Origin: an uncultured Dehalococcoidia bacterium
GTDB lineage: Bacteria; Chloroflexota; Dehalococcoidia; Lucifugimonadales; Australimonadaceae
Direction: 5' to 3'
NCBI GenBank assembly: GCA_958295525.1
Contig: OY282355.1
Coordinates: 1,215,504 to 1,279,503, forward strand
DNA length: 64,000 bases
How positions within the stretch are numbered: position 1 is the stretch's first letter; the number at the start of each line of letters is the position of its first letter. Shown here in pieces: positions 50,400 through 59,102 of the stretch. The notes below the pieces were generated by a model, which saw only the letters and a program-made list of their open reading frames with translations, did no database searches and was not told the origin of the DNA. The position numbers and the translations under genes are program-made.

Positions 50400-50423
50400 G
50401 CTACGCGCCCTTGGATCAATCGC

Positions 50424-52163
50424 ATGCTTACGAAACTCATCGCCCGCAACTTCAAACGCTTCAACGAGATCGAAGTCGAGTTGGGCAATCCGGTCGTGTT
50501 CGTCGGGCCCAACAACTCCGGCAAGACCTCCGCAATGCAGGCGCTCGCGCTCTGGGACATTGGGCTCAAGCGCTGGCTGGAGCGGCGGGGCGGCGCCGAG
50601 CGGGGAGGACGCCGAGAACGCGGGGTGGCGGTCAACCGAAGAGACTTGGTCGCCGTGCCTGTTCCTGAGGCTAACTTGCTCTGGCGCAACCTCCGCGTGC
50701 GCAACGCGGGCAAGAACGCGGACGGCAAGCCCACGACGACGAACGTTCGGATTGACGTGATCGTCGAAGGCGTAACCGACGGCCGGTCATGGAAGTGCGG
50801 GTTGGAGTTCGATTTCGCCAACCGCGAATCGTTCTTCTGCCGACCGCTGCGCTTGCCTAACGGCGGATCGATGGTGGTTCCCCCCGAGGCCGGCGAGGCG
50901 AAAGTCGCTTTCCTTCCGCCAATGTCCGGGCTGGCTGCCACGGAGACATTGCTCACGGAAGGCGCGGTGAACGTTCGCGTTGGCGAAGGGCGAACTGCGG
51001 AAACGCTGCGAAACCTGTGCTACGCCATCTTCACCGAGCAGCCCGGTCGCTGGCAAACCCTCGTTGGCCACATACGTGGATTGTTCGGCGCCGACTTGGA
51101 CGAACCGCGCTATGTCGCCGAACGAGGCGAGATCACGATGGGTTACCGTGAGCGAGGAGTGTTGCTAGACCTCTCTTCGAGCGGGCGCGGCTTGCAGCAA
51201 ACCCTCCTCTTGCTCGCTTACCTCTACGCCAACGACGGCGCGGTTCTGCTGCTTGACGAGCCGGACGCGCACTTGGAAATTCTGCGTCAGCGGGAGATAT
51301 ACCGCCTCATCACGAACGCGGCGCAGGAAAGCGGAAGCCAAATCATCGTTGCCAGCCATTCCGAGGCGCTCATGGAGGAGGCGGGAGAAAAAGATTTGCT
51401 TATCGCTTTCGTAGGCCAGCCCCACCGTATAGACGACCGGAGCGGCCGCAGCCAAACGATGAAAGCGCTCCGAGAGATAGGCTTCGCCGACTACCACCAA
51501 GCGGAACGGACCGGCTGGGTCCTGTATCTCGAAGGATCAACCGACCTTGCCGTCCTGCAATCTTTCGCGGAGCGGCTGGAGCGCACGGAAGCCAAGCGCG
51601 CGCTCGAACGGCCTCTTGCGCGTTACGTCGGTAATCAACCCGCCAGTGCCAGCAAACATTACTATGGCCTCAGAGAGGCTATGCCCAACTTGAAAGGCGT
51701 AGCCTTGTTTGACCGGCTTGAGGTTCCGGCGGAGGGACCCGGCCTCAGGATGCTCGCTTGGAAGCGGCGCGAGATCGAGAACTACCTCTGCTCGCAGGCG
51801 ACCCTGGAAGCCTATGCAAAGGGAACCGCCGAGGGAGAATTGCCCGGCCCCCTCTTCGCTGTCCATGACGCGGGGCGCAGAGTCGGCGTTATGCGGGAAT
51901 CCATAACGGAAGTCCAAAGCGCAATGGAGACGCTTGGCAAAGGTTCTCCGTGGAGCGAAGACGCCAAAGTGAGCGACGAGTTCCTCACCCCGCTCTTCGA
52001 GAAATACTTCGCCAAACTGGGACTGCCCAACCTGATGAGCAAGAGCGCGTTCCACTCGCTTGCAGGGTATGTGCCGCTAGAGGAGATTGACCCGGAGGTG
52101 AGCGAGAAACTCGACGCCATCGCGGAAGTCGCCGAGTCCGCCGACCCCGCCCCGCTCCCATAG
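50424..52163 (+). CDS. OLD-like AAA/ABC ATPase with C-terminal TOPRIM-like region
   Basis: The 579-residue protein has Walker A GPNNSGKT (28-35), an ABC-type signature SSSGRGLQQ (251-259), Walker B VLLLDEPDAHLE (274-285) and switch His312 (VASHSE). After residue 360 comes a TOPRIM-like region: VLYLEGSTD (E370, D374), ALFDRLE (D430) and KRREIENYL (448-455). This is the domain order of OLD-family nucleases and related phage-defence ATPases; the TOPRIM acidic cluster looks degenerate. No second defence gene is adjacent: pepA precedes it by 24 bp and tRNA-His follows. Role in defence or DNA repair is inference. Confidence 0.8.
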   Translation: MLTKLIARNFKRFNEIEVELGNPVVFVGPNNSGKTSAMQALALWDIGLKRWLERRGGAERGGRRERGVAVNRRDLVAVPVPEANLLWRNLRVRNAGKNADGKPTTTNVRIDVIVEGVTDGRSWKCGLEFDFANRESFFCRPLRLPNGGSMVVPPEAGEAKVAFLPPMSGLAATETLLTEGAVNVRVGEGRTAETLRNLCYAIFTEQPGRWQTLVGHIRGLFGADLDEPRYVAERGEITMGYRERGVLLDLSSSGRGLQQTLLLLAYLYANDGAVLLLDEPDAHLEILRQREIYRLITNAAQESGSQIIVASHSEALMEEAGEKDLLIAFVGQPHRIDDRSGRSQTMKALREIGFADYHQAERTGWVLYLEGSTDLAVLQSFAERLERTEAKRALERPLARYVGNQPASASKHYYGLREAMPNLKGVALFDRLEVPAEGPGLRMLAWKRREIENYLCSQATLEAYAKGTAEGELPGPLFAVHDAGRRVGVMRESITEVQSAMETLGKGSPWSEDAKVSDEFLTPLFEKYFAKLGLPNLMSKSAFHSLAGYVPLEEIDPEVSEKLDAIAEVAESADPAPLP

Positions 52164-52223
52164 CCCGCCCTACGCCCCTCGTTGACCCGCGCCCGCGCGT
52201 CCCGTACAATGGGCCTCCAGCGC

Positions 52224-52300
52224 GGTGGGCGTGGTCGAGGGGTTAAGACGCCAGGTTGTGGCCCTGGAGATCGAGGGTTCGATTCCCTCCGCTCACCCCA
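52224..52300 (+). tRNA. tRNA-His (anticodon GTG)
   Basis: The acceptor stem is GTGGGCG/CGCTCAC with an extra 5' G (G-1) opposite C73, the tRNA-His identity pair. The anticodon arm is CCAGG-TTGTGGC-CCTGG with GTG at 34-36, the T-arm is GAGGG-TTCGATT-CCCTC, and CCA is encoded. Confidence 0.96.
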
Positions 52301-52429
52301 GCGCTCGTCCGCGAGGCGCGCTCGCGCGGCGGCTAGCCCCCCTCCCGCGCCCTTTGCCGCTCTTCCTAATTCGCGTCCGTTCGCGTAGAATCGGCGCGCC
52401 ATCACCGGCATACGAGAGGAGGGCGCGTT

Positions 52430-53173
52430 ATGGGCAGACTCGACGACAAAGTGGCCGTGATCGTGGGCGGGGGCAGGAACATTGGCCGCGCCTCGGCCAA
52501 ACTCTTCGCTTCCGAAGGCGCCAAAATCGCCATATTCGATATGGACGAGGAGCGCGCGGCGGGCGTCACCGAAGAAGTCGCGGAGCAGGGCGGCGAGTGC
52601 GTCTACGCGCTCGGCGAGGTGCAGAACGTCGACGACATCAAGGCGATGATCGCCACAGTCGTCGACCGCTACGGGCGGATCGACGTTCTCCTCAACTGCG
52701 CGGCGATCTCCGACCGCAGCCCCATGCTCGAACTCGACGACGACGAGTACCGCAAGATCATCGACGTCACGATGAACGGCACCTACTTCACCTGCAAGTA
52801 CGTCGCGGAGCAGATGGTGAAGCAGGGAACCGGCGGCTCCATCGTCAACTTCTCGTCCGGCTCCGCCTATCAGGGCAACACGCGCCGCGTCGCCTACGAT
52901 ATGGCGAAAGGCGCCATCGTGACGCTCACGATGGATATGGCGGCGCAACTCGCCCAGTACGGCATCCGCACCAACGCCATCGCCCCCGGCATCACCGGGT
53001 CGCAGGTCGGCGGAATGATCGCGTTCGAAGACCGCCAGACCAACAACCTCGTCGGCGGACGCGCGGGCTACCCGGAGGAGCAGGCGAGCGTCGCCCTCTT
53101 CCTCGCCAGCGACGACGCCCGCCACCTCTACGGCCAAACCCTCAGAAACGACGGCGGCGGCTCCGTCGTCTAG
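52430..53173 (+). CDS. short-chain dehydrogenase/reductase
   Basis: The 247-residue classical SDR has the cofactor loop VIVGGGRNIGRASA (11-24, TGxxxGIG variant) and an acidic residue at the end of strand 2 (IAIFDMDEE), suggesting NAD(H). LLNCAAIS is the NAG position. Catalytic Ser143, Tyr156 and Lys160 lie in FSSGSAYQGNTRRVAYDMAK. GAGGAGGG precedes the ATG. It is the first gene of a run with a Rieske ferredoxin (25-bp gap) and two half-permeases. Substrate unknown. Confidence 0.93.
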   Translation: MGRLDDKVAVIVGGGRNIGRASAKLFASEGAKIAIFDMDEERAAGVTEEVAEQGGECVYALGEVQNVDDIKAMIATVVDRYGRIDVLLNCAAISDRSPMLELDDDEYRKIIDVTMNGTYFTCKYVAEQMVKQGTGGSIVNFSSGSAYQGNTRRVAYDMAKGAIVTLTMDMAAQLAQYGIRTNAIAPGITGSQVGGMIAFEDRQTNNLVGGRAGYPEEQASVALFLASDDARHLYGQTLRNDGGGSVV

Positions 53174-53198
53174 CCCCGCCGCCGGCAGGAGAACTCCG

Positions 53199-53522
53199 AT
53201 GCCCGAGAGTTACGAAACGGTCGCCGACCGCGGCGAGGTTCGCCCCAACGAACTGAAGGTCGTGCAGGTCGGCGAAAACCAGGTCATCCTCACCGAACTC
53301 GGCGGCGAGGTCGTCGCATTCGACAATATGTGCACGCACGAGGAGTGCGACCTCTTCTACGGGGCGGTGGACGAGGACGACGAGATCGAGTGCGACTGCC
53401 ACGGGGCGCGCTTCAACGTCCTCACCGGCGCGGTCGCCGCTCCGCCCGCCGAGATCCCGCTGCCCGTCTACGAGGTTCGCGTCGAGGACGGGCGGGTGGC
53501 GGTCGGCCCCCGCAAGAACTAG
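53199..53522 (+). CDS. Rieske-type 2Fe-2S ferredoxin
   Basis: The 107-residue single-domain Rieske protein has cluster ligands C45-T-H47 and C65-x2-H68 (MCTHEEC and ECDCHGARFNVLTG). It has no TM helix or oxygenase domain, so it is a soluble electron carrier of the kind that serves oxygenases or assimilatory reductases. CAGGAGAAC upstream is the ribosome site. Two LigX-type oxygenases in this window lack a linked electron donor; this protein could serve them, although they are 32-48 kb away. Its direct neighbours are an SDR and a split permease. Confidence 0.93.
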   Translation: MPESYETVADRGEVRPNELKVVQVGENQVILTELGGEVVAFDNMCTHEECDLFYGAVDEDDEIECDCHGARFNVLTGAVAAPPAEIPLPVYEVRVEDGRVAVGPRKN

Positions 53523-53530
53523 CGCGCCCC

Positions 53531-54127
53531 GTGCGGGAGCCGCGAAAGCGCAAGGCGTGGTGGCGCGACCCGTCGCTCATCGTGATGGCCGTCCTGCTGG
53601 CCGCCGTCTCCGCCGCCGCGTTCGTCCAAAGCGGGCTCGACGGCCTGCGCGAAGGCGGAGAAGGGTCGCTGCGGCTGGTTCGGCAGGCCGCGCCCGCCCT
53701 CGCGCTCGGCTTCGTGCTTGCGGGGCTGCTCACGGTCCTCTTCCCGCCGGGCGTCGTCGGGCGCTGGATGGGCGACGAGGCCGGCGCGAAAGGGCTGCTC
53801 ATCGGCGCGGCGGCCGGCGTCCTCTCGCCGGGCGGGCCCTACGTGATGTACCCCATCGCCGCTGCGCTGATGCACGGCGGGGCGGGCGTCGCCTCCATCT
53901 CCGCGTTCGCGGCGGCGCGCAACATATTCACCGCCAACCGCTTCCTCGTCTACGAACTCCCCTTCCTCGGCGTGCCCCTCGCGCTCGCCAAAACGCTCTC
54001 CACCATCTGGCTCATCGCCGCCGGAACGCTGCTGACGCCCATCGTGTTCCGGCTGATGCCGAAGGGAGCGCAGGAAGCGGCCCGCAAGCGCATCGGCGCG
54101 GACGGCGAGCGCGGAGCGAGCGAATGA
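53531..54127 (+). CDS. DUF318/ArsP-like permease, N-terminal half as separate protein
   Basis: The 198-residue membrane protein has about five TM helices. Key segment: GRWMGDEAGAKGLLIGAAAGVLSPGGPYVMYPIAAALMHGGAG, then NIFTANRFLVYELPFLGVPLALAKTLSTIWLIAAGTLLTP. The same pattern recurs in the next gene, so the two are homologous halves of what is one fused permease in the DUF318/ArsP group. The Cys-containing motif usual in ArsP is replaced by PGGPYV. The start is taken as GTG at 53531, 8 bp after the ferredoxin stop, as no ATG lies before TM1. Its stop overlaps the next ATG. Confidence 0.65.
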   Translation: MREPRKRKAWWRDPSLIVMAVLLAAVSAAAFVQSGLDGLREGGEGSLRLVRQAAPALALGFVLAGLLTVLFPPGVVGRWMGDEAGAKGLLIGAAAGVLSPGGPYVMYPIAAALMHGGAGVASISAFAAARNIFTANRFLVYELPFLGVPLALAKTLSTIWLIAAGTLLTPIVFRLMPKGAQEAARKRIGADGERGASE

Positions 54128-54618
54128 CGCTCGCGCTCCTCGCCGGAATCACCGCGCTCGCGGCGGCGCTCGTCATTCGCAAAGAAGGCGTCTCCGGCCT
54201 GCGCGCGGGCATGAAAACGAGCGCGCTGCTCTTGCGCTCCGTCTCCCGAATGCTCTTGCTTGGTATGCTGCTCGCGGCGATGACGCAAGTGATTCTCCCC
54301 GCCGAACTCATCACCCGGTGGATGGGCGCCGAGTCCGGCTTCACCGGCATCCTCATCGGAATGGCGGTCGGCGCCCTGATCCCGGGCGGGCCTTACGTCG
54401 TCATCCCGCTCGCGGCGTCCGTCTTCCTGGCGGGGGCGGGCGCGGGGCCCGTGGCGGCGCTCATCACCTCTTGGAACACGATTCCGCTCACGCGCACCGT
54501 GATGTGGGAATTGCCCTTCCTCGGCGGAGCCTTCACCGCGAGCCGCATCATCGTCAACCTCCCGTTCCCCATCGCCGCGGGGCTGCTCACCCCGCCCATC
54601 TACCGCCTGCTGACGTGA
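54124..54618 (+). CDS. DUF318/ArsP-like permease, C-terminal half as separate protein
   Basis: The 164-residue membrane protein has about five TM helices: TRWMGAESGFTGILIGMAVGALIPGGPYVVIPLAASVFLAGAG, NTIPLTRTVMWELPFLGGAFTASRIIVNLPFPIAAGLLTPPIYRLL. These align block by block with the preceding gene (RWMG-E-G, PGGPYV, ELPFLG, LTP). It starts within the previous stop (ATGA), so equimolar synthesis and a heterodimer are likely. Transported substrate unknown; family members export metals or arsenicals. Confidence 0.65.
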   Translation: MTLALLAGITALAAALVIRKEGVSGLRAGMKTSALLLRSVSRMLLLGMLLAAMTQVILPAELITRWMGAESGFTGILIGMAVGALIPGGPYVVIPLAASVFLAGAGAGPVAALITSWNTIPLTRTVMWELPFLGGAFTASRIIVNLPFPIAAGLLTPPIYRLLT

Positions 54619-54649
54619 TCCGCGCCGCCGCGCCTCGCGCTCTGCCCGC

Positions 54650-54865
54650 CTACCCCCGCCGGCGCCGCCAGCCAAGCGCGGCCAGCGCGACCCCGGGCAG
54701 GCCGAACACCGCCGCCGAAAGCACCGCCACGAGCAACTGCCCGCTCGCGGGCTCCGCGATCAACCCCGCTTCCGCCGCGCCCGTCGCGCCCCGAAACAGC
54801 AGCAGCGTAACCCCCGCCGTCACGGCGACCCACGCCACCCCCGCCGCGATCTGCAGGCGCCACAT
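54650..54865 (-). CDS. small two-helix membrane protein
   Basis: The 71-residue protein has two TM segments (about 5-24, IAAGVAWVAVTAGVTLLLF, and 45-66, LLVAVLSAAVFGLPGVALAALGW) and the tail RRRRG. It starts 4 nt after the amidase stop on the same strand and is probably translated from that transcript. No family recognised. Confidence 0.5.
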   Translation of the reverse strand: MWRLQIAAGVAWVAVTAGVTLLLFRGATGAAEAGLIAEPASGQLLVAVLSAAVFGLPGVALAALGWRRRRG

Positions 54866-54868
54866 CGC

Positions 54869-56296
54869 CTAATGCCTCGCCGCCGGGTCTATCGGAACGC
54901 TCCCGGCCAGCCCGGCGGCCTCCTCGAACGCCGCCGCCGCCGACAGCAGCGCCGCCTCTCCCGCTCGCGGCGCCGTCAGTTGCAAACCCACCGGCAGCCC
55001 CGCCTGCGTGAACCCGCACGGCACGGAGATGGACGGGCATGCCGTCAGCGTCAGCGCGAACGACATCAGCAGCCAGCCCGTGTACGTGGCGAACCGGACG
55101 CCGCCCGCCTCCGCGACGTAGCGCTCGTTGACGTCGAACGGCGGAACCAGCACGGTGGGGCACGCCAGCAGATCGTAACGCTCGAAGAACGCCGCCGTTC
55201 GGTAGTACAGCGCGCCCCGCGCCGCGTCCGCCGCGCTCACCTCCCCGGCGGAGAACGCCAGCCCTTGCTCGATGTTCGCCCGCAACTCCGGCTTGATCAG
55301 GTCGCCGTTGTCTTGCAGATGCTTGCCGTACAGCGCGGCGAACTGCGCCGCCCGCAGCGTCTGAAAAATGGGCTCCGCGTCCGACAAGTCAGGCGCGTCC
55401 TCCGCGACGCCTGCCCCCATCGCCTCGAACAGCGCGACCGCCCGCCCGCAAACCTCCCGAACCTCCGCGTCCACCGGCGCGATTCCCAGATCGGGCGAGT
55501 ACGCCACCCGCCCAGGCGCGCGCGGCGCGTCCGCCGCCTCCACGAACGGACGCTCCGGGCGCGGCAGGCTGATCGGGTCCACAGGCTGCGCGCCGCTCGC
55601 TTGCGTGTCGAGAAACAGCGCCGTGTCTCCCACAGTCCGGCCCATCGGCCCCTCGACCGAGAGATTTGCGAACGGCATATCCTTCGGCCCGTGGGGCACG
55701 CGCCCCGGCGTCGGGCGCAACCCGACCACTGAGCAGAAACTCGCCGGAATCCGCAAACTCCCGCCCAAGTCGCTTCCCGTCGCCAGCCAAACCTGCCCCG
55801 TCGCCAGCGCGACCGCCGCCCCGCCCGACGAGCCCCCGCACGTCATCCGCGTGTCCCACGGATTCCGCGTCTTGCCGAACACGTCGTTGAACGTGTTGGC
55901 CCCCGCTCCGAACTCCGGCGTGTTGGACTTCGCCAGCGTGATCCCGCCCATCGCCTCGATGTTCTCGACCAAGTAGTCCGACCGCTCAGGGACGTAGTCT
56001 TTGTAGATCAGCGACCCTCGCGTGGAGCGCACGCCCGCCACGTCCTTCAGGTCTTTCACGGCGACGGGAAGCCCGTGCAGATACCCCGGCGGCGGGTCGG
56101 AAGGCGGCCCCGAGGCCGTCAGCCGCGCGGCGTGCTCCCGCGCCCGCTCCAGCGCGAGCGTCGGCAGCGCGTTCACCGCGCCGTCCGTCTCCGCGATGCG
56201 CTCCGCCGCCGCGTCCACCAACTCCACCGGCGACACTTCCCGCGCCGCCAGCCGCCGCGTCGCTTCCCGCGCCGTGAGCCTCACGAGGTCGTTCAT
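54869..56296 (-). CDS. amidase (amidase-signature family)
   Basis: The 475-residue enzyme has the complete Ser-cisSer-Lys triad. Lys81 lies in PVAVKDLKDV, cis-Ser156 in TCGGSSGGAA, and the nucleophile Ser180 in GSDLGGSLR. LVENIEAMGGITLAKSNTPEFGAGANTFNDVFGKTRNPWD is the standard central block and SVPCGFTQAGLPVGLQL the C-terminal one. It hydrolyses an amide bond; the substrate is not predictable. No gatB or gatC is nearby, so it is not taken as a GatA subunit. Confidence 0.94.
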   Translation of the reverse strand: MNDLVRLTAREATRRLAAREVSPVELVDAAAERIAETDGAVNALPTLALERAREHAARLTASGPPSDPPPGYLHGLPVAVKDLKDVAGVRSTRGSLIYKDYVPERSDYLVENIEAMGGITLAKSNTPEFGAGANTFNDVFGKTRNPWDTRMTCGGSSGGAAVALATGQVWLATGSDLGGSLRIPASFCSVVGLRPTPGRVPHGPKDMPFANLSVEGPMGRTVGDTALFLDTQASGAQPVDPISLPRPERPFVEAADAPRAPGRVAYSPDLGIAPVDAEVREVCGRAVALFEAMGAGVAEDAPDLSDAEPIFQTLRAAQFAALYGKHLQDNGDLIKPELRANIEQGLAFSAGEVSAADAARGALYYRTAAFFERYDLLACPTVLVPPFDVNERYVAEAGGVRFATYTGWLLMSFALTLTACPSISVPCGFTQAGLPVGLQLTAPRAGEAALLSAAAAFEEAAGLAGSVPIDPAARH

Positions 56297-56405
56297 ATCC
56301 GCGCCTCCTATCCGCGCTCGCTCCGAATCGCCGGAGCCAAACCGTCAACGGCGGGACGAGCGCCGGAGGCGGAGCCCCCGGCGCGAACGCCCAGCCGCCT
56401 CCTCG

Positions 56406-57296
56406 TCACGTCCGGATCTCCACGCCCGCCCGCTCCTCCGCGAGCATAAACGTCGAGAGATTGTCCCAGTCGCCCCAGCCGCGCCGGACGCCTTCCTCCT
56501 GAACGCGGAGCGCCATCGCCGCGAGTTCCATCGGCGCGCCGGCCTCCTCCGCGAGTTCTTGCCCCAAGCGCAGGTCCTTCCGCGCCAGATTCAACGTGAA
56601 GCGCGGCGTCTCGAAATCCCGCCCGAACACGACGTCCGGTATCTGCCGCAGCAGCGTCTGCTTCCCGAACGCCGCTTCCCGCAGCGCTTGCAGCATCACC
56701 TCCGGCCTGACGCCCGCCTTCGCCGCGAGCGCCATTCCCTCCTGCACGACGATCCGCGTCGTCAGCGATATGGAGTTGTGCGCGAGTTTGGCGACCGTCC
56801 CCGCGCCGATGGGCCCCGCGTGGATGATTCCCTCGCCTATCGCCTCGAACACGGGCCGCAGCGCGTGGAACGTCTCCTCGTCGCCGCCCACCATCACCGC
56901 GAGCGTTCCCGCCTCCGCGCCGATCGTTCCGCCGCTCACCGGAGCGTCCAGCATTCGCGCCCCGGTGGCTTCGATGCGCTCCGCCAACTTCCGAATCCGC
57001 GACGGCGACCCCGTGGACGTGTCAATGTAGACGGAGCCCGGCCCAAGCCCTTGCGCGAGCCCCTGCGGGCCGAGCGCGACCGCCTCCACCTCGTCGGGCC
57101 CGGGGAGCGACGTCAGCACGACCGGCGCGCGGCGAGCGACCTCCTCCGGCGACTCCGCCCACTCCGCCCCCGCCTCGCGGTGGGGCGCGGTCTTCGCCTC
57201 GTCGAGGTCGTGCGCCACGAGGTCGTGCCCCGCCTTCATCAGATTGCGCGCCATCGGCCCGCCCATATTCCCCAGCCCAATGAATCCGATTCGCAT
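56406..57296 (-). CDS. 3-hydroxyisobutyrate dehydrogenase-family oxidoreductase
   Basis: The 296-residue beta-hydroxyacid dehydrogenase has MRIGFIGLGNMGGPMARNLMKAGHDLVAHDLD (Rossmann) and the substrate-binding loop RMLDAPVSGGTIGAEAGTLAVMVGG. The catalytic Lys lies in GPIGAGTVAKLAHNSIS. It oxidises a beta-hydroxy acid, or reduces a semialdehyde, with NAD(P). It lies 109 bp upstream of the amidase on the same strand; the two may form one catabolic unit. Confidence 0.93.
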   Translation of the reverse strand: MRIGFIGLGNMGGPMARNLMKAGHDLVAHDLDEAKTAPHREAGAEWAESPEEVARRAPVVLTSLPGPDEVEAVALGPQGLAQGLGPGSVYIDTSTGSPSRIRKLAERIEATGARMLDAPVSGGTIGAEAGTLAVMVGGDEETFHALRPVFEAIGEGIIHAGPIGAGTVAKLAHNSISLTTRIVVQEGMALAAKAGVRPEVMLQALREAAFGKQTLLRQIPDVVFGRDFETPRFTLNLARKDLRLGQELAEEAGAPMELAAMALRVQEEGVRRGWGDWDNLSTFMLAEERAGVEIRT

Positions 57297-57570
57297 AGCC
57301 TCTCCTCCCGCGCAACGGACGCCCCGCGCAACGGATCTCTCGGCAATGGAGCGGCGCGGAACAATCGCAAAGCAGTCTAGGCCGCCCGCGCCCGCGCGGT
57401 CAACGCCGGAGAAGATTGCGCAACGCGGGGCGCCCGGCTCTTGCGTCTTGCCCGCCCTAACCTTCTCCTAGCGGACGCTGCGGCGCGCCGCTGTTCCCAA
57501 GCGAGGCGCCCCGCAGCGTCCTGTATGATCTTATGATCTAATGACGCGGCGCCGAGGCGGGAGTAGCGCG
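57297..57570. promoter_or_regulatory. divergent intergenic region with two TATGAT boxes
   Basis: TATGAT at 57524-57529 and again at 57532-57537, 8 bp apart, lies before the membrane protein gene at 57571. The rest is GC-rich without visible features. Confidence 0.3.
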
Positions 57571-58914
57571 ATGGCCGATAGCGGAAACGGCATAGAGGAG
57601 CGCGTCGCGGAGTGGCACCGACGCGCCGAAGCCGACGCCTCCGGCGAGGCCGAACTCCGCGAGCGGACGGCGGCGCTGATGGAGGCCGGGCTCAGCCTCG
57701 ATGAGGCGTTCCTGATCGCGGTCGGGCGAATGGGAGAGCGCGACGCGGCGTCGCGGGAGTTCGCGGCCCTGCGCGCCCAGCGCCTGTGGGGACGGGCGGG
57801 CGAATCGTCTCCGCTCGCCCCGGCGGACCCCTCCCGCGCAGGGCTCCGCGAATTCGTCGTCGCCTTTCTCCTAGCGGTCGCCGCCGGAGCCGTCGTGGCG
57901 ATTCCCAACGTGTTCGACCCCATCGGCGACGACGCCTTCTACTACCGCAACGCGGTCATCATCATCCCCGCGCTGCTCGCCGGATACTTTGTCTGGAAGC
58001 GCGCGACGAGCAAGGCCAAATGGCTGTGGATTGCGGCGCCGTTCGCCGCCGCCGCGATCTTCGCCAACTCCTACCCCTACTCGTTCGCCTCCGGCAGCGA
58101 TTCCGGCGACCTCGCCACGCTCCACCTGCCCATCGCGTTGTGGGTCGTGGTGGGGGCCGCCTACGCCGGAAGCCGATGGCGGACGGTCGACGGGCGGATG
58201 GCGTTCGTGCGCTTCTCAGGCGGATGGTTCATCACCTACGTTCTCATCGCGCTCGGCGGAGGCGCGCTCGTCGCCGTCGCGTTGGGAATGTTCGGCGCCA
58301 TAGACGTCGACGCCGGCAATTTCCTGTTCAGTTGGGTCGTGCCGTCCGGCGCGGCGGGCGCCGTTCTGATTAGCGCGTGGCTAGTGGAGACTTGGGGCAA
58401 AGCGATAGAGCAAGCCGCGCCGATGCTCGCGCGCGTCTTCACCCCGCTCGTCGCCGCCGTGCTCCTCGTCTTCCTCGCGGCGATGGCGTGGACGGGCAGA
58501 GGAATCGGCGCCGACAGAGACGTGCTCATCGCTTTCGACCTCCTGCTGGCGCTCGTGCTCGGCTTGCTGATCTACGTCGTCGCGTCCCGCGACCCGAACG
58601 CGCCGCCCAACGCTTTCGACTGGCTCTCGGCGGCGCTCGTGGCCAGCGCGCTGATCGTCGACGCGGTCGCGCTCGCCGGAATCGCGTCCCGCATCTCCGA
58701 CTTCGGATTCAGCCCGAACAAGACGGCGGCGCTGGGCGAGAACCTCGTCATCCTGGCCAACCTCGCATGGTCGGCCTGGCTCTACGGACGGTTCCTGCTC
58801 CGCAAAGGCTCGTTCCGCGCGCTGGAGCGCTGGCAAACCTCCTACCTGCCCGTGTACGCCGTCTGGGCTGCGGTCGTGGTGGTCGTCTTCCCGCCCCTGT
58901 TCGGCTTCGCGTAG
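57571..58914 (+). CDS. polytopic membrane protein with permease-prefix-like N-terminus (DUF4153-like)
   Basis: The 447-residue protein begins with a soluble helical domain (1-60, IEERVAEWHRRAEADASGEAELRERTAALMEAGLSLDEAFLIAVGRMG) like the permease prefix domain. About eleven TM helices follow, with VAIPNVFDPIGDDAFYYRNAVIIIPALLAGYFVWKR as first block and YGRFLLRKGSFRALERWQTSYLPVYAVWAAVVVVVFPPLF as last. Function unknown. The ATG at 57571, with GGCGGGAG upstream, is chosen over one at 57541 that overlaps the presumed transcription start. Confidence 0.75.
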   Translation: MADSGNGIEERVAEWHRRAEADASGEAELRERTAALMEAGLSLDEAFLIAVGRMGERDAASREFAALRAQRLWGRAGESSPLAPADPSRAGLREFVVAFLLAVAAGAVVAIPNVFDPIGDDAFYYRNAVIIIPALLAGYFVWKRATSKAKWLWIAAPFAAAAIFANSYPYSFASGSDSGDLATLHLPIALWVVVGAAYAGSRWRTVDGRMAFVRFSGGWFITYVLIALGGGALVAVALGMFGAIDVDAGNFLFSWVVPSGAAGAVLISAWLVETWGKAIEQAAPMLARVFTPLVAAVLLVFLAAMAWTGRGIGADRDVLIAFDLLLALVLGLLIYVVASRDPNAPPNAFDWLSAALVASALIVDAVALAGIASRISDFGFSPNKTAALGENLVILANLAWSAWLYGRFLLRKGSFRALERWQTSYLPVYAVWAAVVVVVFPPLFGFA

Positions 58915-59102
58915 GGAATTCGCGTAGGGAAGGTGAGGACGAGCGCGAGACAAGATGCGCGCATCCGCGCCGCATGCGCGGCTCTCCCCCGCCCCGCGCC
59001 AGCGCCCCGTTGACCAACGACCGCCCCGCCCCTCATACTTGCCTGCGGGCCGCCGCTCGGCGCGGCCTGCCCAACTCTATGGAACCTCGGAAGGAGGACT
59101 CG

